64,000 nucleotides of DNA from PCC-10605 sp964409355 (GCA_964409355.1 CAYPDC010000002.1:17302-81301), one strand, 5' to 3'; positions 25,028 through 34,838 are shown, counted from the first letter of the stretch. The notes: generated by a model not told the origin, from the sequence alone. Program-made: numbers and translations.

Positions 25028-25118
25028 AAAAGTCGATCGATAAAGAAGACAAACACCATCTTTATTTCCCCCCAACAACTTCATGATTGAACCTCATGGT
25101 GCGATCGGCTCTTAAAAT
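25028..25118 (+). repeat. Partial duplicate of the hflX 3' end, copy 3 (degenerate)
   Basis: The stretch CATCTTTATTTC ... CCCAACAACTTCATGATTG ... GTGCGATCGGCTCTTA aligns with hflX-end copy 2 at 22953-23020 and more weakly with hflX itself. It shares CATGATT with copy 2 against hflX, so it is closer to copy 2. It lies between the Uma2 gene and ktrA. Confidence 0.65.
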
Positions 25119-25158
25119 ATTGAATGAAATTAATTAAACTATATTCACGAAGAAGGTT

Positions 25159-25908
25159 TTAAAGGCGGTTGATGTCTTTATTTGAGCCTATTACTACCAT
25201 TGATAAGCCTTTGGTTAAGACAAACTGTGGCGGAGGATTGATAATAAATTTGTCGTCATTACCAACGGCTAAAACGTTTAAGCCATAACGACTACGAAAT
25301 TTCATTTCTGCGAGGGTTTTACCGTCAAATTCTTCGGGAATGGCGATTTCTACGATGCTATTATCGGGATCTAGTTCAAACCTGTCTAAGATTCCGGGTT
25401 TGGTTAGGGTATATGCTAGTTCGCATCCTGCTTCATATTCTGGATAAACCACTAAGTCAGCACCTACTTTTTTTAACAGTTTTCCATGGGTTTCTGAGGA
25501 GGCTTTGGCAACTACATACTTCACCCCTGCTTCTTTAAGATTGAGGGTGGTGATAATGCTTTCTTCTAAATAATTACCGATGGCAACTATGACGGTATCG
25601 AGTTCTAGGATTCCCGCTTCTTTTAAAGCACTAGCTTCGGTACAATCTAAACGAACGGCACTAGATGCGATTTTATCGGTTAATGCTTGGGCGACTAATT
25701 TTTCCTCGACATCTGCTCCTAGGACATCATAACCCATGTTATATAGAGTCTGACAAACGGCTCGTCCAAATCTTCCTAAGCCGATAACGGCAAATTGACG
25801 AGTCTCTTTTCTTAGGTTATTTAAGAATTTGAGTGAACCTAAGTCTAAGTTAAAAAAGGTTCTAAATCTCTGATAATTATCAAATTGGGTTTGTTTATTT
25901 TCCGTCAT
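25159..25908 (-). CDS. ktrA: KtrA-type potassium uptake regulatory subunit (RCK domain)
   Basis: This 249-residue cytoplasmic gating subunit has an N-terminal Rossmann RCK domain with FAVIGLGRFGRAVCQTLYNM near residues 39-58, the nucleotide-binding GxGxxG motif, and VLGADV for ribose binding. A RCK_C domain ends at residue 249. It forms an octameric ring that opens the KtrB channel on nucleotide binding. The gene starts 6 bases after the stop of ktrB, so the two are co-transcribed. In cyanobacteria this system mediates sodium-dependent potassium uptake and osmotic or salt adaptation. Confidence 0.93.
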   Translation of the reverse strand: MTENKQTQFDNYQRFRTFFNLDLGSLKFLNNLRKETRQFAVIGLGRFGRAVCQTLYNMGYDVLGADVEEKLVAQALTDKIASSAVRLDCTEASALKEAGILELDTVIVAIGNYLEESIITTLNLKEAGVKYVVAKASSETHGKLLKKVGADLVVYPEYEAGCELAYTLTKPGILDRFELDPDNSIVEIAIPEEFDGKTLAEMKFRSRYGLNVLAVGNDDKFIINPPPQFVLTKGLSMVVIGSNKDINRL

Positions 25909-25914
25909 GGCTTT

Positions 25915-27252
25915 TTAACCTACTAATAGATTTTCTTCCGGATACTCAATACGACTTGGACGAGGATCTCCGATAATGGCTGCCATAAATAATAATACTC
26001 CGACTCGTCCTAAATACATGGTAATAACAATGGCAAGTTTTGCGAGAATGGAGAAACGGGCAGTAATACCAGTGGATAAGCCTACGGTGGCAAAGGCGGA
26101 CACTACTTCAAAAAACAGACTCTGAAATTCAAAGTCGGAATGAAGTAAGGAGATAAAAAAGGTGATAATAACTACTGTCATTCCTGAACCAAATACCACT
26201 GCCATGGCTTTTAGAATTAAAGAAACAGGAACTTCTCTTTTATACATTACTACTTGTTCTTGTCCTCTTAAAACGGCTTTGGTACTGTTATAAAGGATAC
26301 TGAGGGTTGTGGTTTTTATCCCCCCTCCTGTGCCACTGGGGGATGCCCCCACAAACATTAAGCCTATGGTAATGAATAATCCTGCTTTTGTCATCGCACC
26401 AATATCGATGGTGTTGAATCCTGCGGTTCTCGTTGTAACTGATTGAAACCAAGCTGAAATTAATTTCTCTTTAAATGGTAATTCGGCAAGGGTATTGTTA
26501 TTGTGAAATTCGGTGATGAAAAATCCGATCGTACCTAATGTTAGGAGTAAGAAAGTTGTTCTAGTGACTACTTTAAAGTTAAGAGAAAATTCGTAGTGAG
26601 GATGATTTTTTCGTTGGAAAAAGTCAAGAATCCAGAAAATAAATTCAATAATTACTTGATAGCCGATACCGCCGAGAATAATTAAGCCACTTATCACCAA
26701 ATTGAGGGGAATGGAAGTTTGATATTGCATTAGGTTATCCGCAAAAAGGCTAAATCCTGCATTATTCCATGCACTAATAGAGTGAAAGATGGCTAACCAA
26801 AGTCTTTGTTGCCAACCATAATCTTGGGAAAAAACCGAGTATAGGATAACAGAAGCAATTATTTCGAGAATAAAAGTGGTAATAAAAATAGATATAACTA
26901 GATTACGACTTCCTTGTAAAAAGGGGCGATCGAAAGATTCACTGATGGCGATTTTTTGGCGAAAATCAAATTTTTTGCCGATGAGAAGAATTAAAAAGGT
27001 GCTAGTTGTCATGTAACCTAGTCCACCAATTTGGATCAGAAAAAGAATTATTAATTGCCCCCAAAAGGAGAAATATGTGCCTGTGTCAACCACAATTAAG
27101 CCTGTTACACACACCGCAGAAGTTGAGGTGAATAAGGCAGTGATAAAATGCCCCCATTCTCCTGATTCTACTGAGAAAGGCATCATAAGTAATAATGTTC
27201 CGATCGCAATTACGGCTATAAATCCTAGACAAATTGTTCTTGCAATAGTCAC
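25915..27252 (-). CDS. ktrB: KtrB-type potassium transporter membrane subunit
   Basis: This 445-residue integral membrane protein has four pseudo-repeats of the M1-P-M2 potassium channel fold. The P-loop glycines are seen in STSAVCVTGLIV, SISAWNNAGFSL, SVTTRTAGFNTIDI and SAFATVGLSTG. It imports potassium, in cyanobacteria coupled to sodium. It is encoded upstream of ktrA with 6 bases between. The start ATG at 27252 gives MTIARTICLGFIAVIAIGTL as first membrane segment. A possible third cyanobacterial subunit (KtrE) is not encoded here. Confidence 0.93.
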   Translation of the reverse strand: MTIARTICLGFIAVIAIGTLLLMMPFSVESGEWGHFITALFTSTSAVCVTGLIVVDTGTYFSFWGQLIILFLIQIGGLGYMTTSTFLILLIGKKFDFRQKIAISESFDRPFLQGSRNLVISIFITTFILEIIASVILYSVFSQDYGWQQRLWLAIFHSISAWNNAGFSLFADNLMQYQTSIPLNLVISGLIILGGIGYQVIIEFIFWILDFFQRKNHPHYEFSLNFKVVTRTTFLLLTLGTIGFFITEFHNNNTLAELPFKEKLISAWFQSVTTRTAGFNTIDIGAMTKAGLFITIGLMFVGASPSGTGGGIKTTTLSILYNSTKAVLRGQEQVVMYKREVPVSLILKAMAVVFGSGMTVVIITFFISLLHSDFEFQSLFFEVVSAFATVGLSTGITARFSILAKLAIVITMYLGRVGVLLFMAAIIGDPRPSRIEYPEENLLVG

Positions 27253-27344
27253 TTTTTGAGTAATGAGTAATTTTGAGTAATGAGTAGGTGTCAGGTGTCA
27301 GGTTGCAGGTTGCAGGGAATAACTTATTAATCATTCATTATCAA

Positions 27345-28337
27345 TTATTCATTATTTAAGGCTTTTAATACTTGATCATGAATTACACCATTACTAACAA
27401 CGACTCCTCGATTATCTATCATTTTACTGGCAGTGAAAAAGTCTAGGGGTTTACCATACATATCCGTTACCTTGCCTCCTGCTTCCTCAACGACGATCGC
27501 GCCTGCGGCATGATCCCAAATGTTCTCTCTGTAATCAGGATATTTAGGGGAAGGTAAACGCAGATAAAGGGCGGCTTCTCCACTGGCAACAATACCATAT
27601 TTGGCTTGGGAATCGACTCTGACTGATTCGGTGGTGATACCTACGGCTTGGGCGATGGCATTTTGTCTTTCTTGATCCCCGTGACTGGCTTCGACACTTT
27701 CCACAAAGCGAAAACGACTGACATCATCGTTACTGACTACTTTTAATTTGGTCATTTCTGTACCGTCTAAGGGCATTCTATAGCTACCTTTTCCCTTTTC
27801 GGCAACGAAAATATATCCTGTTTCACCGTCACTGAAACTTAAGGCAGGACATCCTAAAATCCCTAGTTTTACTTCTCCATCTTCAATCAAGGCAAGTGCG
27901 ATCGCATACTGATCCTGTCTTAAAAAACCTTTTGTACCATCAATGGGATCAAGAGTCCAAAAACGATTACCTACTTTGCCGTTACCGTAGTCAATCCAGT
28001 CTAAAACCTGTTCTTCTGAAGTGTCAATAATAATTTGCTCAACATATTCTGCAATTTTTGTCAAGGTGTTCTTTTGTTCTGGTTGCCTTAATTCGGTAGC
28101 ATCTTCTTCGCCGACAATGGGAATATCGGGGAAAACGTCTTTTAATGCTTTGCAGATAATCGCCTGTGAGCCAAAATCTGCAACGGTAACGGGGCTTTTA
28201 TCTTGTTTTTCTAAGGCAGGAGGGATGTCTTCTCTCACCTTTTGACAGAGTTTAGCGGCTTGTTTCACAGATGCGATCGCAACTGAGGCTTCTTGACAAA
28301 ACACAACTTCTTTTTCTTGTTGATACATTATCTTCAA
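27345..28337 (-). CDS. 3'(2'),5'-bisphosphate nucleotidase (CysQ/HAL2-type)
   Basis: This 330-residue member of the inositol-monophosphatase superfamily has the three metal-binding motifs. They are IVGEED (near residue 75), WTLDPIDGTKGFLR (near residue 130) and WDHAAGAIVVEEAGG (near residue 278). The long form with VTVADFGSQA matches plant and yeast HAL2-type enzymes, which remove the 3'-phosphate from PAP and PAPS in sulfur assimilation and are lithium- and sodium-sensitive. Sulfate adenylyltransferase is at 52611-53777. Translation may start at Met1 or at Met4 (28328). The 92 bases to ktrB hold short tandem repeats (GTGTCAG, GGTTGCA). Confidence 0.88.
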   Translation of the reverse strand: MKIMYQQEKEVVFCQEASVAIASVKQAAKLCQKVREDIPPALEKQDKSPVTVADFGSQAIICKALKDVFPDIPIVGEEDATELRQPEQKNTLTKIAEYVEQIIIDTSEEQVLDWIDYGNGKVGNRFWTLDPIDGTKGFLRQDQYAIALALIEDGEVKLGILGCPALSFSDGETGYIFVAEKGKGSYRMPLDGTEMTKLKVVSNDDVSRFRFVESVEASHGDQERQNAIAQAVGITTESVRVDSQAKYGIVASGEAALYLRLPSPKYPDYRENIWDHAAGAIVVEEAGGKVTDMYGKPLDFFTASKMIDNRGVVVSNGVIHDQVLKALNNE

Positions 28338-28512
28338 AAATTTTTTCAGATTTACTTTTTAATCATTATTTCAGATTTACCTCCATTGGAGAGAAAATAT
28401 ATCTGAAGCAATTTAATGATTTTTATAGTAAAATCGGCTACCCTCAGTGCATCCCCTGATACCTGACACCTTTCATCACTTAAGATTTTATGTCGAACTC
28501 AGGTGATCTCAG

Positions 28513-29277
28513 TTATATAACCATACCACCATCGACATTAAATACTTGACCTGTAATATAATTTGAAGCAGTATCGGCGGCTAAAAAGCGAATCATCCCT
28601 GCGATTTCTTCAGGTTTACCGTAGCGACTGAGGGGAATAGCTTTTAGTATTTCTTCAGATTGTAAGCCACTTGTCATATCAGTTTCAATAAATCCGGGTG
28701 CAACGGCGTTGACGGTGACACCCCGACTAGCAAATTCTTTGGCTAGGGTTTTGGTTAAGCCAATCACTCCGGCTTTAGCGGCACTATAGTTGGCTTGTCC
28801 GGGATTACCCATTTGTCCTGCAACGGAGGATATATTGATAATTCTACCACTTCTTTGTTTGAGCATAATTTTGCTGACGGCTTTACAACATAAAAATACC
28901 CCCGTGAGGTTGAGGTTAATTACGGTTTGCCAGTCTTCTAGTTTCATCCGCAACATTAATGTGTCACGGGTAATCCCCGCATTATTCACTAATATATCAA
29001 TCCTTCCCCATTTCTCGCTAGTAGTTTTGATCATAGCTTCTACTTGATCTTGTTGAGAAACATCCCCTTGAAGTGCGATCGCATCTCCTCCCAATTCCAT
29101 AATGTTTTTCACCACTTCTTCGGCTGATTGGCTACTATTAGCGTAGTTAACAACTACTTTTGCACCTTCTTCGGCTAAAGCGATGGCTGTTGCTTTCCCT
29201 ATTCCTCTCGATGCCCCAGTCACGATCGCCACTTGATCTTTTAATCTTTGTAAATGATCGGGTAATAATTGAACCAT
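28513..29277 (-). CDS. fabG: 3-oxoacyl-[acyl-carrier-protein] reductase
   Basis: This 254-residue short-chain dehydrogenase has the family motifs in place: VTGASRGIGKATAIAL (NADPH binding, near residues 19-34), NNAGITRDTLMLRM, catalytic Ser in ISSVAGQMGNPGQANYSAAK with Tyr and Lys, and VAPGFIETDM. It reduces beta-ketoacyl-ACP in type II fatty-acid synthesis. The NAGITRD and GQANYSAAKAG strings are typical of FabG rather than of general SDRs. The start at 29277 is followed by a 20-residue lead (MVQLLPDHLQRLKDQ). It is divergent from the metallophosphoesterase gene, with 154 bases between. Confidence 0.93.
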   Translation of the reverse strand: MVQLLPDHLQRLKDQVAIVTGASRGIGKATAIALAEEGAKVVVNYANSSQSAEEVVKNIMELGGDAIALQGDVSQQDQVEAMIKTTSEKWGRIDILVNNAGITRDTLMLRMKLEDWQTVINLNLTGVFLCCKAVSKIMLKQRSGRIINISSVAGQMGNPGQANYSAAKAGVIGLTKTLAKEFASRGVTVNAVAPGFIETDMTSGLQSEEILKAIPLSRYGKPEEIAGMIRFLAADTASNYITGQVFNVDGGMVI

Positions 29278-29431
29278 AAAACTTTTCGTTCTACCTTAAA
29301 ACTTACATTGGATAGTTTACCACACAAACTACTACTAATAATAACTCTACTAAGATCTTGCACCTTGCAAACAAGTCTTAATTATTGCTAATTTGCCATT
29401 CTGACTATAATAATAAACAAATCAAGTTATT

Positions 29432-30334
29432 ATGACCATGACGGAAAAAATTATCAAAATAGCAGTAATAGGAGATGTTCACGATCTTTGGAATGAATAC
29501 GATACAGAAGCCTTAGAATTTTTAGGAATTGATTTAGTTTTATTTGTGGGAGATATTGGCAACGAGTCTATTCCCTTGGTGACAACCATTTCTCAGTTAA
29601 AGATACCTAAAGCAGTGATTCTAGGCAATCATGATGCTTGGTTTACCGCTACAAAATGGGGTAGAAAAAAATGCCCCTACGATCGCACCTTAGAAGATAG
29701 AGTACAAAAACAATTAGAGATACTAGGAGAATGTCATGTGGGTTATGGTTGTCTCGACTTTCCCGAATTAAATATTTCCGTTGTGGGTAGTCGCCCTTTT
29801 AGTTGGGGTGGTTCAAAATGGAAATGTGAGGAATTTTATTTAGAAAGGTATGGGGTGGAAAATTTTGCCCAATCTTCTGCTAAAATAATCGAGTCTGTGG
29901 CAAAAACCAAAAATCAAAGGTTAATTTTTATCGGTCATAATGGACCTTTTGGCTTAGGTGCAAATGCGGAAGATACCTGTGGTAGAGACTGGAAACCCAT
30001 CGGCGGTGATTTTGGCGATCCTGATTTTCAAGAAGCAATTACCCTAACTCAACAATCAGGAAAAGCTGTACCTTTAGTTACTTTCGGTCATATGCACCAT
30101 AATTTAAGGCACACTAAAGCTAGATTAAGAACAATTATTAATCAAGATCAATATCATACTATTTACCTTAACGCCGCATCGACTCCACGGATACAGGAAA
30201 TTGACGGCGAAAAAATCCATAAAGTTGCGATCGCATCTTTACAAGGACAAAAAATCATTAATATTGACTTAATTAGTATTAATGAGAAAATGAAAATCAA
30301 AGAAATAAAAAATTTAAGGGAAGGGGTGCATTGA
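29432..30334 (+). CDS. Metallophosphoesterase, TIGR04168-like
   Basis: This 300-residue protein is a calcineurin-fold phosphoesterase with the five metal-binding motifs: AVIGDVHDLW (near residue 12), VGDIGN, LGNHDAWFT, IGHNGP, and FGHMHHNL. The subtype, with CGRDWKP and the terminal LNAASTPRIQ, corresponds to a cyanobacterial and plastid group I recall as TIGR04168. The substrate is unknown. The start could be Met1 or Met3 (MTMTEK). The gene converges on sdhA, and a possible hairpin (GGTGCAT/ATGCACC) spans its stop. Confidence 0.85.
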   Translation: MTMTEKIIKIAVIGDVHDLWNEYDTEALEFLGIDLVLFVGDIGNESIPLVTTISQLKIPKAVILGNHDAWFTATKWGRKKCPYDRTLEDRVQKQLEILGECHVGYGCLDFPELNISVVGSRPFSWGGSKWKCEEFYLERYGVENFAQSSAKIIESVAKTKNQRLIFIGHNGPFGLGANAEDTCGRDWKPIGGDFGDPDFQEAITLTQQSGKAVPLVTFGHMHHNLRHTKARLRTIINQDQYHTIYLNAASTPRIQEIDGEKIHKVAIASLQGQKIINIDLISINEKMKIKEIKNLREGVH

Positions 30335-30365
30335 GCGTAGTCGAAGTGTCGAGATGCCATGCACC
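30325..30365. terminator. Inverted repeat between convergent genes
   Basis: The arms GGTGCAT (30325-30331) and ATGCACC (30359-30365) enclose GAGCGTAGTCGAAGTGTCGA. It lies where the metallophosphoesterase and sdhA genes converge. There is no strong T tract, so terminator function is uncertain. The loop is related to IS-associated debris (GCGTAGTCGAA) found near 10670 and 12830. Confidence 0.4.
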
Positions 30366-30378
30366 GCCTGAAACCTTT

Positions 30379-32106
30379 TTAATATTTTCTTTCTTTTGGT
30401 TCAAAATCATTAACCACAACGGGCATATAATCTATTTTTACCCCACCGGGAGCATAAGAAGCAAGGGTATGTTGTAAATATTGTTGATCATTTCTGCTTG
30501 GAAAATCCTCCCGTGAATGCGCACCTCTACTCTCTTGACGATGAAAGGCAGAAGTTAGAATTATTTCACCCACTACCATGATATTCTGCAATTCAAGGGC
30601 TTCGATCAATTCTTGATTCCAGTCACGCGCTTTATCATCAACATATATTTGCTGATATGTAGCCTTTAATTGCTGAATACGGCTTAATCCTTCTTTCATC
30701 ACTTCCTCTGTACGAAATACGCCACAATGCTCTGTCATACAGTCTTGAAATTCCTGTCTTAAACTGTTAATGCGGATATTGCCTTCTTGGTTGAGTAAAT
30801 CGTTAATACGTTTTTCGGCTTTGGCTATATATTTTTTTTCGTCAATGTTGGGTAAATTACGATTAGTGACATAAGATGCGATCTCTCTTCCTACTCTCCT
30901 ACCATAAACCACACATTCAAGAAGGGAATTACTACCGAGACGATTTGCACCATGCACCGATACACAGGCACATTCTCCCGCCGCAAAGAATCCTTCTGTC
31001 AATTCTTCCCCATTAAGTCTCACTCTCCCATCAGTATTGACAGGAATTCCCCCCATACAATAATGGGCTGTAGGACGCACTGGCATCGGTTGAGTTACGG
31101 CATCCACCCCCACTAAACGATGTGCTTCTTCCCAACAAAACGGCACACGACTCATTATCTTTTCTTTCCCCAAATGGGTTAAGTCTAAATGAACGAAAAC
31201 ACCGCCACTACTACCGTCTGGATTAATGCCCCTTCCCGCTCGAATTTCCATGACGATCGCACGGGAAGTAATGTCACGGGGTGCTAATTCCATCTGATTG
31301 GGGGCGTAATGTGCCATAAATCGCTCTCCCTCGCTGTTGCGTAAATATGCGCCTTCTCCTCGCACTGCCTCAGAAATTAATACTCCTACAGGATATAAAC
31401 CCGTGGGGTGAAACTGCACAAATTCCATATCTTCTAAGGGTATATTAACTAAAGCACTCATAGCTAAACCATCCCCAGTGGAAGCATAATCATTAGAGGT
31501 AGTATTAAATACCCTACCATAACCCCCCGTAGCAAACATTACCGCCTTAGCCGAAACTATCTCTAAACGCCCATCACCGATGTTAAACATTACCACCCCT
31601 TTGGCTTCTTTCCCCTCAAAGATTAATTCCATCACATACCATTCTTCGTAGATAGTGACACCAAAACGGCGTAAATTATTGACTAATTCATGGAGTATAG
31701 CATGACCTGTTTTATCGGCGGCGTAACAGGTACGTTTATGGGAATGCCCTCCAAATGCCCTCTGGGCGATTCTACCATCTTCTAAACGGGAAAATAATAC
31801 CCCTAAATGTTCTAATTCGATGATCACTTCGGGCGCTTCTTTGGTAAGATATTCTACAGCATCTTGATCCGCTAAATAGTCTGAACCTTTTACAGTATCA
31901 AAGGCGTGGGCTTTCCAATCATCATCAGGATCAACATTTTTTAAACTAGCGGCAATACCTCCTTGCGCTGCCACAGAGTGCGATCGAATCGGGTGAGTTT
32001 TTGCTACCAAAGCCACATCTAAGGCAGGATTTTGTTTTTTTATTTCCAATGCCGCACGACATCCTGCTAAACCGCCACCAACGATAAATACATCATGTTT
32101 GAACAT
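30379..32106 (-). CDS. sdhA: Succinate dehydrogenase / fumarate reductase flavoprotein subunit
   Basis: This 575-residue subunit has the FAD-binding N-terminus DVFIVGGGLAGCRAALEI. The covalent-FAD histidine region follows (RSHSVAAQGGIAASLKN, near residue 43), then the dicarboxylate-binding HTGHAILHEL-type helix, MEFVQFHPTGL, and the proton-shuttling REDFP ... RGAHSRED block near residue 535. It oxidises succinate to fumarate and passes electrons to the iron-sulfur subunit. In cyanobacteria it works at the thylakoid membrane and feeds plastoquinone. No sdhB or membrane anchor is adjacent, which is common in this phylum. Confidence 0.93.
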   Translation of the reverse strand: MFKHDVFIVGGGLAGCRAALEIKKQNPALDVALVAKTHPIRSHSVAAQGGIAASLKNVDPDDDWKAHAFDTVKGSDYLADQDAVEYLTKEAPEVIIELEHLGVLFSRLEDGRIAQRAFGGHSHKRTCYAADKTGHAILHELVNNLRRFGVTIYEEWYVMELIFEGKEAKGVVMFNIGDGRLEIVSAKAVMFATGGYGRVFNTTSNDYASTGDGLAMSALVNIPLEDMEFVQFHPTGLYPVGVLISEAVRGEGAYLRNSEGERFMAHYAPNQMELAPRDITSRAIVMEIRAGRGINPDGSSGGVFVHLDLTHLGKEKIMSRVPFCWEEAHRLVGVDAVTQPMPVRPTAHYCMGGIPVNTDGRVRLNGEELTEGFFAAGECACVSVHGANRLGSNSLLECVVYGRRVGREIASYVTNRNLPNIDEKKYIAKAEKRINDLLNQEGNIRINSLRQEFQDCMTEHCGVFRTEEVMKEGLSRIQQLKATYQQIYVDDKARDWNQELIEALELQNIMVVGEIILTSAFHRQESRGAHSREDFPSRNDQQYLQHTLASYAPGGVKIDYMPVVVNDFEPKERKY

Positions 32107-32170
32107 TTTTACTTTCCCTTCCCTTGATCATCGATTTGATCTATATTTTTAGCATAATTCCTTATTACTC

Positions 32171-32205
32171 TAGCTCTTCTACAGTAGTAATGATAAATTA
32201 TTAGA
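32171..32205. repeat. Short dispersed repeat (CTCTTCTACAGTAGT)
   Basis: About 35 bases starting at AGCTCTTCTACAGTAGT, followed by ATGATAAATTATTAGAAAAT, match 16497-16530 with a few differences. Both copies lie within about 200 bases of a family A element. It lies in the 407-base gap between sdhA and the WD40 gene. Confidence 0.6.
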
Positions 32206-32356
32206 AAATCATTGCCATAAATTTTATAACATAAGGGATGAATTATAACAAAAATACAATTTTTATAAATTAACAGTTTTTATTTCACCTGACACCTACC
32301 CTCACCAGATTCTTATGAATCATAATCAACATCTCCTAAAACTAGCGATTAGACTA

Positions 32357-32462
32357 AGGCGGTTTCCAAGAAAGAATTTACCAATCTTGCTTATAATTCC
32401 CCCTTTGTGTTTTGGGGGGTTAGGGGGGATCATGCAGGTATATTTATTATTAGAAATCACCT
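32357..32462 (+). mobile_element. MITE-like repeat family A, copy 3
   Basis: This forward copy runs AGGCGGTTTC to GAAATCACCT, 106 bp, flanked by TA/AA. The interior palindrome (CCCCCTTTGTGTTTTGGGGGG) differs from copies 1 and 2 in the loop. It sits about 50 bases upstream of the WD40 gene and could influence its expression. Confidence 0.8.
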
Positions 32463-32513
32463 AAACACCTTGATTTATAAACACTTCTCCGTGACTCTGC
32501 GACTCCTACCTTC

Positions 32514-34742
32514 ATGAGAATCTCATCACTCAAACCTGATTGCTATATAATTATTGTGATGCCCCTATATAAAATTTTAAGTCTTATGGATGAGGATAAA
32601 TTAAAGAAACTAGAAGACAATCTATATAACGAAACACCATTTTTCGCCGATCGCATCCGACAAAATGCGGCAAAAGAATTAATAGAAGAAAAAACTCCTC
32701 AAGCAGTAGAATTATTAATTAGAGCCTTTCTTTTCAGTCAAGACAAGAATTTTCGCAATTTGATTTTAACGGGTTTAAAAAGTATCAAAATTCAAGAAAC
32801 CCCTTTAACAGATGTGGTATGTGGAATATGGGCGGAAACCAGAGATGAAGAATTAAGTAAAATTATTAAATTAAAGGGATGGGTAGCTACTAAGCCCCCT
32901 GAATTGAGACTATTGACGGCTTTAAATTTAGGATGGCACGGCATTATCGAAGAAATAGGGAAAGAAATTATATCTCCTTTATTACAAATGCACTCAATAG
33001 AAAATGATCCCTTCATCAAAAAAACAGCCCAAATGTGGCTACATTCTTTCACTCAACCAGAATTGCAAGAGGAAGTATGCCGTCTAGCTAGTGAAGAAAA
33101 TAATCAAAATGCGTTAGCCTTAGCCACGGAGTGCGGTTATACTCCTTCCGATTCAACTCAAGCGGCTTTATTTTGTTATTTTACTCAACAATGGGACAAA
33201 TATCAAGAAATTGACTCTGATTATGAGCTTTTAGAAGAATTTTACTATCATGCCCCCCCCCCATTGCAAGAGAGAATCGAAAAACACGGTATTTCTTTCA
33301 AAAGATTAGAATGGGTATGGATTGTTTTAGGGGGGAAAAAAGCCCGACGACTGAGGGAAATTACCAAAAGTCAATGGGAAAAGATTGTTCAAACCTTAGT
33401 AGCTGGACAACATTGGGATTTGCTGTTATCTTTTGTTTATATCGTTCCAGCAGTATTTAGTCACAACATCGTTAAAAAGCTGGAAAATAAACGTTTATCG
33501 ATAAAAGAACCGGAACTAAAGCAAAAATTGACGGAATTAAGTCAATTATTTAAAGATATTAAGGGTGATATTCCCCCTCATGGTAATTTAGTCCGTTGTT
33601 ATCATACCCTCAAAGGACACACAAAACCCATAGAATCTATAGTCGTTTCTCCTGATGGTAAGACATTAATTAGTGCTGGAGATGAGTTGATTAGAGTATG
33701 GGATATAGACAGTGGTAAAGTTATTCATACTTTGCATGGACATTTTAAACCTGTTACTAGCCTTTGTTTAAGCGAAGATGGCACAATTTTAGCCAGTGGT
33801 AGCCGAGATAAAACCGTTTCATTATGGCGTTTACCCGAAGGCAATTTGATTAGTAACTTATCAGCAAATATTGCCTCCGTATGGTCATTAGCTATGACGA
33901 AATCTGCTAAACTGATCGCCAGTGCTAGTTATCAAGAGATTCGATTATGGCAATATCCCCAGAGTAGATTATTCAAGAATTTACGGGGACATCAAAGGGA
34001 AGTAGAGAAGGTTATTATATCCCAAGATGATAACTTAGTGATTGGAGGCGGCGGCACAAAAGATAATAGTATCAGAGTATGGCGTTTACCTGATGGAGAA
34101 CTTCACTGTAACTTATTTGGTCATCAAGATGCCATCTGTGATTTAGCCCTTACTACTGATAACAAAATTTTGGCTTCTGCCAGTAAGGATCATACCATTA
34201 AACTATGGTCATTGGAAGAAAAAAAAGAAATCGCCACCCTAGAGAGTCATTTAGGGAGAGTTTGGTGTTTAGGCATTACTTCGGATAATAAAAATATTGT
34301 TTCTGCTAGTGACGATGGTACAGTAAAAATATGGTCATTAACTACCCATAATTTATTAGATACTTTCACTGGTCATGAAGATGGTATATTCTGTTTAGAT
34401 ATTAGCCCCGATGGACGTTTATTAATCACGGGGGGAAGGGATAAAACTTTGAGAATGTGGGATTTAACCACCGGAGAAAATGTTAATACTTTGACTGCTC
34501 ATCAAGGGGCTATTCGTCTGGTAAAATTTACCGATGACGGCACTAATTTAATTACAGCAAGTTGCGATCGCACCCTCAAAATATGGCGTTGGGATTTATC
34601 TCGACTGTGTAATATCTCTCCTCGTTTAATGACGAAAGAAGATAAAATGTGGCTTAAATCCGCTTTAGAAAGTAGTCATCTTACGGCACAAGAAAAGCAG
34701 TGGATTACTTTATTAGCTAAGTTACAGAAAAATGAGGGATAA
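32514..34742 (+). CDS. WD40-repeat protein with helical N-terminal half
   Basis: The 742 residues split into two parts. Residues about 25-350 are all-helical and HEAT-like (AAKELIEEKTPQAVELLIRA, and similar). Residues about 365-705 hold eight WD40 repeats, each ending in a VWD, LWR, LWQ, VWR, LWS, IWS, MWD or IWR motif, enough for a closed propeller. Cyanobacteria use such proteins as scaffolds; the ligand is unknown. Several starts are possible (Met1, Met16 MPLYKI, Met25 MDEDKL). The Met25 start gives the cleanest N-terminus. The downstream bioF gene begins 96 bases later. Confidence 0.85.
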   Translation: MRISSLKPDCYIIIVMPLYKILSLMDEDKLKKLEDNLYNETPFFADRIRQNAAKELIEEKTPQAVELLIRAFLFSQDKNFRNLILTGLKSIKIQETPLTDVVCGIWAETRDEELSKIIKLKGWVATKPPELRLLTALNLGWHGIIEEIGKEIISPLLQMHSIENDPFIKKTAQMWLHSFTQPELQEEVCRLASEENNQNALALATECGYTPSDSTQAALFCYFTQQWDKYQEIDSDYELLEEFYYHAPPPLQERIEKHGISFKRLEWVWIVLGGKKARRLREITKSQWEKIVQTLVAGQHWDLLLSFVYIVPAVFSHNIVKKLENKRLSIKEPELKQKLTELSQLFKDIKGDIPPHGNLVRCYHTLKGHTKPIESIVVSPDGKTLISAGDELIRVWDIDSGKVIHTLHGHFKPVTSLCLSEDGTILASGSRDKTVSLWRLPEGNLISNLSANIASVWSLAMTKSAKLIASASYQEIRLWQYPQSRLFKNLRGHQREVEKVIISQDDNLVIGGGGTKDNSIRVWRLPDGELHCNLFGHQDAICDLALTTDNKILASASKDHTIKLWSLEEKKEIATLESHLGRVWCLGITSDNKNIVSASDDGTVKIWSLTTHNLLDTFTGHEDGIFCLDISPDGRLLITGGRDKTLRMWDLTTGENVNTLTAHQGAIRLVKFTDDGTNLITASCDRTLKIWRWDLSRLCNISPRLMTKEDKMWLKSALESSHLTAQEKQWITLLAKLQKNEG

Positions 34743-34838
34743 ATTCGGAGTGGGGAGAGAGGGGGAAGGGGAGAAGGGAGAATTATTAACTAACACCTGA
34801 CACCTGACACCTTTTTTATCCATTCTTAATTCTTGTAA

